Source: Sphingobacterium sp. UBA7855 (GTDB lineage Bacteria > Bacteroidota > Bacteroidia > Sphingobacteriales > Sphingobacteriaceae). Taken from it: a stretch of 64,000 bases of DNA. Shown here one piece after another: positions 16,345 to 24,836 of the stretch; positions within the stretch are counted from its first letter, which is position 1; each line of letters starts with the position of its first letter. Position numbers and translations under genes: made by a program. A model generated the notes under the pieces. It saw only the letters and a program-made list of their open reading frames with translations, was not told where the DNA came from and did no database searches. The DNA lies in the NCBI GenBank assembly GCA_002500745.1, contig DLST01000020.1:62001-126000 (forward strand). Direction: 5' to 3'.

Positions 16345-17283
16345 CTAGGTAAACTCTGGGATAAGGTTTATGGATGTTATCCGTAGCATGAGACTTCGCA
16401 TGTCCTGTTGGATCGATCGAATGGTTGCCTGCAATTCATTGTGCATATTTGCCAGATCATGAAGTTCTTCTGCGGCGAAAATACCCCCATTTTTAAAGTA
16501 AAGTTTCACCAGTGAGCTATCCTTGTTGTCGTCCAAGCCATATTGTAACCAACGCTGTCTCGTTGTTTCCACCAAGGAAAGATTTACGGAATTGCTGAAA
16601 TTCTTCTCTGAAATAATCCCCCAGATGGAACTTGGATAAATTTGGGCATTATTGTTTTGATACCAGATACTTTCGAGCATATTGCGCTGTAGGGTCATTC
16701 GTACCTTTTTTCCTTTCGGGTTTAGCGTCATGAATCCCAATACTGCTGTTCCCAAACCACCAGCAATACTCAATCCGTTGTTCAGCTTTTTGTTATTTAC
16801 AGTGGTAGCAGTCACCGTCGTCACAGCGCCTAAAAGAATTGATGCCACTGTAAGTCTAGTCTGTTTATTCGCATTAATATCGTCTATATATCCGGCGAGC
16901 TTATCAATGCGTTCACCATTACAATCTAATTCTGCAGCGATTGCGTTCAATTCAGATTCAAACAGCATAAACTGTTCAATCATCTTCTGTTTCGCAAGTA
17001 GTTTTAAAGTAATATCATTGGGATTATTTAAATACGTTATTAAGGGATTTGATAAATTCAGGTATTTAATCAGTACAAAATCATGAGCGGAAAAATGTTT
17101 TCGTAGCTGGATACTATCAGAAAGCGAAATTTGTTGCAGCGAAATGGACTGATAAATCACATTGGGCATACAATAATTCTTTGTCAGGGTCTGAACCTGA
17201 ACAGTGTTAATCAAGGAAGAGCAGCTCATACATAGCAGCAATAAAAAGAAAACTGATGACTTAGTAGCAAAAAGTACTTTCAT
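16345..17283 (-). CDS. Hypothetical lipoprotein-like protein
   Basis: 312 residues. The N terminus is a hydrophobic signal ending LLLLCMSCSS, probably a lipoprotein signal with Cys-21 or nearby as acceptor, although the lipobox is not canonical. The body is mostly helical. A glycine/alanine-rich hydrophobic stretch around 150-190 (TVASILLGAVTTVTATTV, LSIAGGLGTAVLGFM) could insert in a membrane. I do not recognise the family. It precedes the broken ABC exporter on the opposite side of a 90-bp gap on the same strand. Confidence 0.7.
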   Translation of the reverse strand: MKVLFATKSSVFFLLLLCMSCSSLINTVQVQTLTKNYCMPNVIYQSISLQQISLSDSIQLRKHFSAHDFVLIKYLNLSNPLITYLNNPNDITLKLLAKQKMIEQFMLFESELNAIAAELDCNGERIDKLAGYIDDINANKQTRLTVASILLGAVTTVTATTVNNKKLNNGLSIAGGLGTAVLGFMTLNPKGKKVRMTLQRNMLESIWYQNNNAQIYPSSIWGIISEKNFSNSVNLSLVETTRQRWLQYGLDDNKDSSLVKLYFKNGGIFAAEELHDLANMHNELQATIRSIQQDMRSLMLRITSINLIPEFT

Positions 17284-17371
17284 AATTAGGATATAAAGCT
17301 CGCTTGAATTAACAATACACTATCCAAAATGTTTTGGTAAGCCGACTACTTCCTTTTTTATAATCGATACA

Positions 17372-19270
17372 TCAGCATATTGTGCTCAAGACATCAATGC
17401 AATTATTAACATGTGGACCCGCTTGTTGAGATCGGTCATACTTTCCTACATCTTGATTTGCTAACTTTGATACTCCTCTTTCTCCGTCTGATTTTAATAG
17501 TTCTGTATAGTAACCATTTTTTGCTGCTAGCTCCTCATGGGAACCGCGCTCTACTATTTTACCCCGGTGCATTACTACAATTTGGTCTGCATGGCGGACC
17601 GTTGACAATCGATGAGCAATTGTTATCGTCGTAGCGTGCTGCATAGAATCAATTAAGGCACTTGATAATTGACGTTCTGTAATTGTATCTAGCGCACCTG
17701 TCGCTTCATCCATAATAATAATAATAATAATAGCAGGTTTTCTCAATAATGTCCTGGTTAAGTAAAGCCGCTGTTTCTCACCGCCAGAAAAGCGATATCC
17801 ATGTTCGCCAATAGGCGTATCGTACTGCATTGGAAGATTAACAATAAATTCATGCAACTTTGTAATTTTCGCAGTAGTAATTAACTCTTAATCAGTTGCA
17901 CTGGGATTAGCAAACAAAAGATTCTCTTTGATAGTTCCATTAACTAGATAGGGATCCTGTGAAACAACGCCCAAAATATCGGTAAGTGAATCAGGACTTA
18001 ATTTCCTAATGTCAACTCCATCGATATAAATCGCACCTTTATTCACTTCATAAAGTCCCGCAATAAGATATCCAATAGTTGTCTTTCCTGAACCTGTAGC
18101 TCCAACTATGGCGACCTGACTTCCACCTGATATATCAATTGTCACCTCGGAAAGGATCTGAACACCATCCTCGTATGAAAAACTGACATTTTCGTGTATC
18201 ACCTCCCCTTTTGCTGTCTTCCTGTCCAAAACAACTGCCCCAGCTATTTCCTTAATCTGAGCAGGCATGTCAAGATACTCGAATATACGTGAAAACAAGA
18301 CGCGTGCTTTTCGGACCTCAATACTTGTCCGTAGCAACTCTTGTAAAGGAAACGTTAGTTGTTCCTGTAATGCGATGATAGCCATGATTGTCCCTATTGA
18401 AACTTGGTTTTCACTTTGCATCCTGAACCCTCCAAGTAATAACGTCAGTGCTGGAAGAATAGTCAGCAACAAATAAATAATCTGCCACTGCCATTCATTG
18501 GATGTACGTGATTGAACTTCCAAATCTGCTACATCTTTCGATGTATTCGAAAATTTGCTAATTAGAAATGTCGATTTCCCCATTGTACGCTAAAGGATCA
18601 TTCCCGGTACCGATAGGGATTCACTGATTTCTGAAGATAAGTCGGCCAGCTTTTGTCGCTGTTTTTCGGAAACTTTTTCTCTCAATGCACCGACCCAATT
18701 ACTTAACACCAACGTAAACGGAACAACGGTTAGTGAAAACAGTGAAAGTTTCCAATCTAAGAGAAACATTGCAATAACAGTCATAATCGCAATACTTAAG
18801 TTCTTTGCGGCTTCCTGGGCAGTGTTGGAAACAAGTTCCTGAAGCGATCCAATATCCTGCGTAATACGGGACTGAATTTCGCCGCCACGCGTATTCGTAA
18901 AAAATCGCAATGAAAGTGTGTGCAAATGAGAATACAGCTTTATCCGCAGGCCATGCAATACAGATTGTCCAATTTTTGTTGAAAGTATCGCCTGAACCAT
19001 GTTGATTACGGCAGAAATTAGCGTTACCAAAATCATCGCAATAACTAACGTAATTAACAAGTGTATGTCGCCATGCGGAAGGGCATCATCAATAATATTC
19101 CGCAGTAGAAATGGCATCGCCATGCTTGCTCCTGCTCCGATAAAAATCAGCATTAAGGAGCTGAGCAATTGCTACTTGTAAGGTTGAAAGAATCCATAAA
19201 CACGATATATTGAAAAATGATTTGTGTTTTTAATTGTTTCTTTTCTTTGTTTGTGCAAAAAGAATTTCAT
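17372..19270 (-). pseudogene. ABC exporter (fused permease and ATPase) broken by three in-frame stop codons
   Basis: Read from ATG 19270, one uninterrupted frame of 632 codons encodes a complete ABC exporter half-transporter except for TAG at 19172-19174 (codon 33), TAG at 18590-18592 and TAA at 17888-17890; there is no frameshift. The TM domain (FIGAGASMAMPFLLRNIIDD, RFFTNTRGGEIQSRITQD) and the nucleotide-binding domain are full, with Walker A GATGSGKTT, signature FSGGEKQRL, Walker B ending MDEATG and H-loop IAHRLSTV. The Walker B strand also carries an ATT run. Its start lies 13 bp after the outer-membrane barrel gene, so it belonged to that operon. Sequencing error is a less likely cause of three stops. 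Confidence 0.88.
17714..17731 (-). repeat. ATT trinucleotide run in the Walker B codons of the ABC pseudogene
   Basis: Six ATT codons in a row encode Ile x6 just before MDEATG, where ABC ATPases normally have about four hydrophobic residues in total. This looks like replication-slippage expansion by two or three codons in a gene no longer under selection. Confidence 0.7.
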
Positions 19271-19283
19271 CACTTTTTTCCAA

Positions 19284-21722
19284 TTACTTTCTTCTCCTTC
19301 TTGGAGATTTATCATCCGTTTGATCATTAAAATGATTCTCTTTTTCATTTGAAGCATGTAGTCCGCCAAACTGCCAGCTAAATGTCAACGTAGCGGCTCT
19401 GTTGTAAAATCTGTTGATCTGGGTACTTTGGAATGTAGGGGCAAAAGCATAAACCGTCTCCTTAAAATTGTTCTGGAATGGATTGATGACGGCCAACGTA
19501 AGACTAGCTTTACTATTCATAAAATCCTTCTTCATTGCAAAGCGGTAAGAGTAGTTTGCGGTATTTTTACCCTGTAATGTGATAAAACCATTACCATAAT
19601 CCCCTGAAGCACTCAATTGCAGACCTTTCATCGGATTAACTGTATTACTGATGCTTGAGTTAAAAAATGTTCCATCGTTTTTCATTCCCAAAGAGTTGCT
19701 CCGGAATTTTAAATGAAAGACCTCTATGCCGGCATTGACCGTCCAGATTTTTACAGGATTGAATACCGAATTGACGTTCACTCCCATTCGTTTACTTTCA
19801 CCAATATTATCCGGCATGGTATAAGAGACTCCTTTTTCATTCACTCTAGCAATCTGCTCCACCGCATTCTTGTTTGAGCTATAATAGATACTGCTTGTCA
19901 ATAAGGTGTTCTTACTTCCGGTATAGGTATGTGAAAATTCGAGTTTTTTGGTAAGCTCTGGTTTAAGATAGGGGTTACCTTGCATGATATTCAACGGGTC
20001 CGCTGCATTTGCATACGGATTCAGATCCATGATCCACGGACGGCGAATTCTTTCATTATAATCTAACTTTACTTCATGGCGTTCACTCAATTTTTTTACA
20101 ACCAACAAATTGGACACCCAGTTTGAAAATTTCCGCTTATAGGGTGCATTATTCTGAAATGTGGCATTGATGTTTGTATTCTCAAAGCGAATTCCCGGAC
20201 GTAATGTCCAATCGTTTCCAAGATCAAAATTTAAGGTAGCGTATGCAGAAAAAATCTGCTGTCTGTATTGCATGCTTCCGGAACGGCTCGGATCTACAGG
20301 CACTGCACTGCTTAGGACTTCATACACGCTTTTGGAATTATTTCCCAAATATTTAGCGCCTGTCTCTAGCGAAGTTTTGCCTTCTTTTCCAAAAGGATGT
20401 GAATAATCCGCTTGAAGACTCCACTCCTTTTCCTTACCTGTATTGGGGCCGCGTTCTGTAAACGCCAGTTGATCATCGGGTTTATACTGTTGGGTCAAGT
20501 AGTTGGACACATCAGATGCAGTAGAAGCCATCCCTATAAGTTGTAATTCCTGCCCTCGGCGATCAAATTTTTTCTGATAGTTCAATACCCATTCAGAGAA
20601 ATTGAATTTACCACTTTGCTCCGTTTTTTGCCGATACACTTGATACCGGTCAGCATTTGTATATCGATTAAATAATCCACCCTTTTGGGGCCAAGAGCCG
20701 TTCCAATACGAATAACTCGCTTCAAGTGTCTGAAGGGAATCAATTTTATATTGTCCTGACAAAGAGGCAGAACCGCCCTTTGTGGTTTGAATCATATTAG
20801 ATTCTTGAAACAGCGATCCAGTTTCCATTCCGTTATTCAGATTGGTTCTATCAAGAGAAGATATCATTTTTTCTTTTTCCCGACTGTAGTTACCCATCGC
20901 TGAAAAGTTAAATTTACCTGTGGTCATATTAAGGGAAAGATTTCCAGTTTGTTCCAGATTTCCACCTGTGATATCCAATGTTCCACTAGTTCCTTTTAGT
21001 TTCTTTTTTGTGATGATATTGACTACACCGGCGGCACCTTCTGCCTCATATTTGGAAGAAGGGTTAGTCATCACTTCTACGGAAACAATGGAACTTGCCG
21101 GAATCATTTTTAAGGCTTCCTTGAGGTTTTTCGCCATAATTCGGGATGGTATGCCGTTGATCAGCACTTTAATATTAGCGTTACCGCGCAACTTTAGATC
21201 ACCAGTGGCACCTACAGTCAGCATCGGCGCTTTCCGTAATACATCCGCTGCATTTCCTGATTTGTTACTGATATCCGATGCGGCGTTGTATATGAGCTTG
21301 TCTTTCGTGCTTTGAACCAAAGGCTTTCTCCGGCTTGCCACTACGGTAACCCCCTCGAGCATGGTGCTTTTAATGTCCAGATATATACGTCCTAAATCTA
21401 GATCTTCTTGGTGTAGCGTTATAGCATCGGACTCATAGGTATTAAAACCAATATAATTGATAGAAACAATGATCGTGGTGGAGGGTTGTACTTTTAAGTT
21501 AAATGCTCCATCCTTGCGCGTGTTGGTCGAACTAACTATTTTACCGCCGGCATCTTTGACTACAACTGTGCTTCCGGCTAATACTTTATTTTCGGATGCG
21601 CTAACAACGGTCCCTTTGACCTCAATTTCATTTCCTGCTGTCTGAGCTACTACCCATGATGTACTTAGTACTAGCATAAACACTAGTATTTGCCTGCATA
21701 CGTTCTTAATTAATTCTTTCAT
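19284..21722 (-). CDS. Outer-membrane beta-barrel family protein (TonB-receptor-like, OMP_b-brl_3 type)
   Basis: About 812 residues from the ATG at 21722 (MKELIKNVCRQILVFMLVL), which gives a clean signal peptide ending WVVAQT; the frame is open 28 codons further up. A CarboxypepD_reg-like domain (about 28-115) leads to a plug-like segment (ADVLRKAPMLTVGATGDLKL, EVMTNPSSKYEAEGAAGVVN) and a long barrel, ending in an Arg/Lys-rich tail (SPRRRRK). The NPSSKYEAEGAAGVVNI motif is typical of this Bacteroidota family, whose substrates are mostly unknown. It precedes an ABC exporter gene and is divergent from a LytS/LytTR pair, which probably regulates it. Confidence 0.88.
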   Translation of the reverse strand: MKELIKNVCRQILVFMLVLSTSWVVAQTAGNEIEVKGTVVSASENKVLAGSTVVVKDAGGKIVSSTNTRKDGAFNLKVQPSTTIIVSINYIGFNTYESDAITLHQEDLDLGRIYLDIKSTMLEGVTVVASRRKPLVQSTKDKLIYNAASDISNKSGNAADVLRKAPMLTVGATGDLKLRGNANIKVLINGIPSRIMAKNLKEALKMIPASSIVSVEVMTNPSSKYEAEGAAGVVNIITKKKLKGTSGTLDITGGNLEQTGNLSLNMTTGKFNFSAMGNYSREKEKMISSLDRTNLNNGMETGSLFQESNMIQTTKGGSASLSGQYKIDSLQTLEASYSYWNGSWPQKGGLFNRYTNADRYQVYRQKTEQSGKFNFSEWVLNYQKKFDRRGQELQLIGMASTASDVSNYLTQQYKPDDQLAFTERGPNTGKEKEWSLQADYSHPFGKEGKTSLETGAKYLGNNSKSVYEVLSSAVPVDPSRSGSMQYRQQIFSAYATLNFDLGNDWTLRPGIRFENTNINATFQNNAPYKRKFSNWVSNLLVVKKLSERHEVKLDYNERIRRPWIMDLNPYANAADPLNIMQGNPYLKPELTKKLEFSHTYTGSKNTLLTSSIYYSSNKNAVEQIARVNEKGVSYTMPDNIGESKRMGVNVNSVFNPVKIWTVNAGIEVFHLKFRSNSLGMKNDGTFFNSSISNTVNPMKGLQLSASGDYGNGFITLQGKNTANYSYRFAMKKDFMNSKASLTLAVINPFQNNFKETVYAFAPTFQSTQINRFYNRAATLTFSWQFGGLHASNEKENHFNDQTDDKSPRRRRK

Positions 21723-21924
21723 GTGCAAAAATTTAGTGCTGCAAAGCAAGTTGATAAACTTCAGCCCTAAAAATAAAACGGACAAACAGACTTTACTAAA
21801 TGTCAAAACGCGTTGGTCATTTTAATTTTTCGAATTACCTTTATTTTCCGACTTTTGAGCAATGGAAGTGCTACAAGAATTCTTTCAAGATTGAACATCT
21901 TTGATCTGAACCCAAACTTATATT

Positions 21925-22947
21925 ATGGACGCAACAAGGATTGGCATACGAAAAAGATGGAGACAGGAGATTATGATCTTTTGTGCGATGTATATTCTCA
22001 CAATGCTGCATGAGTGGTTGTTTATAAATTCGCTCGAAAATTTCTTGAAGGGTCTTGTTTTTTTTGTAATTCTATATGTGCAGGCTCAGATCCATCGGTT
22101 TTTTATTTTTCGGTTCTATCTGCTCAAAAGATATTTAAGCTATATTAGTTATTCATTAACGACTATCCTTGCAGGTGCCTCTGTACTTTTTGTAGCAAAT
22201 GCCTACTGGATACAGCCTGATTTTTTTGAACCCGATGAGCTGCTACTCGATTTTCTTTACCATTTCGTAATCTGTATCATCAGTACAGCAACCATCATGG
22301 CTCTTTCGTTGATGCAGAGTTACGCTTTGGAAGTACAGCGCAGAAGTATGGATCAAATCTTGCTCAATGAAATGAATTTAAAATTTCTACATGCTCAGCT
22401 GAATCCACATTTCTTCTTCAATATGCTCAATAACCTATATGGTGTAAGCTTAACAGAACCGGATCGAACTCCCGGACTTATTGTTAAACTATCTGAGCTG
22501 ATGCGCTATCAGATAGAAAATGGCAACGTACCGAAAGTTTCCCTAGCTGACGAGGTCAATTTTATCCGGAATTATATTGACCTGGAAAGGGAAAGGGTCG
22601 GTAAAAGATGTGATATACGGTTTATATGCGATCACTCACCGGAGGAATTGAGTGTATGGCAGATATCACCCCTTCTTCTTATTATTCTGGTCGAAAACGG
22701 TTTTAAACATAGCCAGAATCTATCTTATTGGTTTGTTCATATGCACATTGAGTTAAAAGCCGATGAGTTACTCATGACCATTGAGAATTCGCTGGCAGAT
22801 GAAAAACTAAAAAAAGCATCTACACAAGTTGGCCTGAACAATCTTAAACAACGATTATATTTTATTTATAATGGTAAGTTCAGCCTTGTTGAAAAGCAGT
22901 CAGAAACGAGCTATGAAACCACACTTTTAATCCCACTTCAAAAATAG
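21925..22947 (+). CDS. LytS-family membrane histidine kinase
   Basis: 340 residues. The N-terminal half has about four TM segments (IMIFCAMYILTMLHEWLF, GLVFFVILYVQAQI, LTTILAGASVLFVANAYW, LYHFVICIISTATIMALSLM). The His_kinase domain follows from about 150, with the phospho-His in LHAQLNPHFFFNMLNNLYG, and HATPase N-box LLIILVENGFKHSQ. No periplasmic sensor domain is visible, so the signal is probably sensed in the membrane. The regulator gene starts 5 bp downstream. It is divergent from the outer-membrane barrel/ABC unit. Confidence 0.9.
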   Translation: MDATRIGIRKRWRQEIMIFCAMYILTMLHEWLFINSLENFLKGLVFFVILYVQAQIHRFFIFRFYLLKRYLSYISYSLTTILAGASVLFVANAYWIQPDFFEPDELLLDFLYHFVICIISTATIMALSLMQSYALEVQRRSMDQILLNEMNLKFLHAQLNPHFFFNMLNNLYGVSLTEPDRTPGLIVKLSELMRYQIENGNVPKVSLADEVNFIRNYIDLERERVGKRCDIRFICDHSPEELSVWQISPLLLIILVENGFKHSQNLSYWFVHMHIELKADELLMTIENSLADEKLKKASTQVGLNNLKQRLYFIYNGKFSLVEKQSETSYETTLLIPLQK

Positions 22948-22952
22948 CTTAT

Positions 22953-23681
22953 ATGAATCAATTAAATTGCATTGTTATTGATGACGAAGAAGGTGCGCAC
23001 CGCGTACTGGAGCATTTTATCAGCCAGCTGAAACAACTTCAGCTCAACGGATCGTTCTACACTGCTGTAGAGGCCATCGAATATGTGTATAACCATCAGG
23101 TTGATGTTATGTTTCTTGATATCAACATGCCAGGATTAACAGGGATGGAAATGCTCGATGCTATGTCGAACAAGCCGTTTGTTATTCTCACCACTGCCTA
23201 CAAAGAATATGCATTGGAATCTTATAAATATGATGTGGTGGATTATCTTGTAAAGCCTTTTGATTTCAAAACCTTTCTTTCGGCCATTGATAAAGTTATC
23301 AACCGACTTGGAAAAAATAAGCGAGCATTAGACCAAACCGTTAACAAGACCGATCAGTCAATACTAAAAGCGGACCACCTTGTTTTAAAAGTTGACAACG
23401 AAATTGTGAAATTGGATTTCAGCACGATATATTATACCCAGAGCTATGGAAATTATGTTAAATTTTTCACAGCTGAGAAAATGTATATGAGTCAAATTAC
23501 GACACAGGAAGTTGAAAACAAGCTTGATCCGGAACTTTTTGTGAGGATTCATAAATCTTATTTGGTTGCGTTGAAGGAAATTTTAAAAATTGCTGGTGGT
23601 CAACTCTTTTTAAAGAACGGAACGCTTCTCCCGATTGGAAAGTTTTATAAAAAAAATGTCATCGAACGGATGAAGATTTAA
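22953..23681 (+). CDS. LytTR-family response regulator
   Basis: 242 residues. The receiver domain (about 1-120) shows IDDEEGAHRV, phospho-Asp in VMFLDINMPGLTGMEM, Thr in LTTAYKEYAL and Lys in YLVKPFDFKTF. The LytTR domain (about 140-240) reads YYTQSYGNYVKFFTA and FVRIHKSYLVALKEI. It pairs with the kinase 5 bp upstream. Its stop codon overlaps the stop of the convergent GNAT gene within a TTAA. The outer-membrane barrel gene divergent from the kinase is the most likely target. Confidence 0.93.
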   Translation: MNQLNCIVIDDEEGAHRVLEHFISQLKQLQLNGSFYTAVEAIEYVYNHQVDVMFLDINMPGLTGMEMLDAMSNKPFVILTTAYKEYALESYKYDVVDYLVKPFDFKTFLSAIDKVINRLGKNKRALDQTVNKTDQSILKADHLVLKVDNEIVKLDFSTIYYTQSYGNYVKFFTAEKMYMSQITTQEVENKLDPELFVRIHKSYLVALKEILKIAGGQLFLKNGTLLPIGKFYKKNVIERMKI

Positions 23682-24202
23682 GTCCATTCCTTTTTTAATA
23701 GTGCGAACTGTAGTGTATTCTCATATCTTGGTGTTTCATCATCATTGCTAGTAAAGGAAATATACTCAAGGAACAGTCCCTCTTGGCGCATGCCCAGCCT
23801 TTTACACAATTGCTGTGATCGGATGTTGTAATCCTCAACATAGCAGTAAATTCTTCTTGCGTTTTTGCGATGAAAGAGATAATCAAATAAGCCGTGTGCC
23901 GCCTCAGTTGCATATCCCCGACCTTCTATTTTGGTATTGAAATGCCAGCCAACATTGTAGGTATCTCCTTCTTCCATCGCAAAAAGGTGTCCGATCAAGA
24001 TACCATCTTCTTTTCTACAGACAGCGAACTGGGAGCTATCTTTGCTCTTCTTTTTAATCTCAGCTAAGGCCTCCGGCATATTGGAGAGCTTTTCTTCTAA
24101 AAAACAATTCACGCGTGGATCGCTCATATAATCCAAGAATGCTGCCGCATCTCGCTCAATGAAGCGGCGAACAATTAATCTCTCTGTACGGTATAATGCC
24201 AT
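23678..24202 (-). CDS. GNAT acetyltransferase, RimJ/RimL-like
   Basis: About 174 residues from the ATG at 24202 (MALYRTERLIVRRFIERDAA); the open frame reaches further up but overlaps the preceding gene. The pattern RLIVRRF..DAAAFLDYMSDPRV, VGWHFNTKIEGRGYATEAAH and YCYVEDYNIRSQQLCKRLGM is that of the RimJ/RimL/SpeG-like GNAT group, which includes ribosomal-protein and small-molecule N-acetyltransferases. It follows the PAP2-like gene by 37 bp on the same strand and may be the last gene of the lipid operon, though no functional link is evident. Confidence 0.88.
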   Translation of the reverse strand: MALYRTERLIVRRFIERDAAAFLDYMSDPRVNCFLEEKLSNMPEALAEIKKKSKDSSQFAVCRKEDGILIGHLFAMEEGDTYNVGWHFNTKIEGRGYATEAAHGLFDYLFHRKNARRIYCYVEDYNIRSQQLCKRLGMRQEGLFLEYISFTSNDDETPRYENTLQFALLKKEWT

Positions 24203-24239
24203 AAAAATTGTTCCAATTGTTTTGACTATCGCTCTAAAT

Positions 24240-24836
24240 TTACCCAATTCTGTTTTTTTGCGGGTCTTTAAATCTACAAATCGTGATGTAAAGAGAAATG
24301 CATAAGCATATAAACGAACCATAAAAAACGGGCAGCTGCTCCGCCACTATTTTTTGAAATAGGATACCACAACAAACCAAAAAAACGACGATCAATAAAG
24401 CAATATACTGTTTTTTGGATATCCATCGCCATAAATTGCATTTATGATTGATGATGATACCTCCTAGAGCCGCAATGTAACCAATAATACCCCCGATCGC
24501 AACATCTAAGGTATAATGAGCGCCTACGCCGACCATCAGTGACCCTAATAACAGCGGCCCAGAGATTCTCGGGATAAAGATCAGTAAAGACGAAAGAAAA
24601 GAAAGAATAACAAGCGCGTCTCCAAGCTGTGTTAGATTCTCCATCCATTTCGGATAGTGCGACAAAACAGAATTAACCCTAAAAAAGACATCTTTTTGAA
24701 CAGCGATATAATTGTCGACCGTCCAGGCATGATTGATAGAAAAGAATACTGCTAAGGCCACCAAAAAAAATAATGGTATATAAAAGAACGAGAATTTTAC
24801 CTTCTCAAAATTGTTATTGACTAGATTATTCATCAT
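24240..24836 (-). CDS. PAP2-like membrane protein lacking the first two catalytic motifs
   Basis: 198 residues with several TM segments. The N-terminal part (WTVDNYIAVQKDVFFRVNSV, ENLTQLGDALVILSFLSSLL) and the RxGxGAHYxxDV-type segment MVGVGAHYTLDVAIGGIIGY belong to PAP2 lipid phosphatases. Between them the phosphate-binding K-x6-RP and PSGH motifs and the intervening helices are missing: the chain passes straight from LLIFIPRISGP to LLLGSLMVGVG. The frame is intact, so a clean internal deletion is likely and the product should not be a phosphatase. It starts immediately after the MprF-like stop. Confidence 0.75.
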   Translation of the reverse strand: MMNNLVNNNFEKVKFSFFYIPLFFLVALAVFFSINHAWTVDNYIAVQKDVFFRVNSVLSHYPKWMENLTQLGDALVILSFLSSLLIFIPRISGPLLLGSLMVGVGAHYTLDVAIGGIIGYIAALGGIIINHKCNLWRWISKKQYIALLIVVFLVCCGILFQKIVAEQLPVFYGSFICLCISLYITICRFKDPQKNRIG

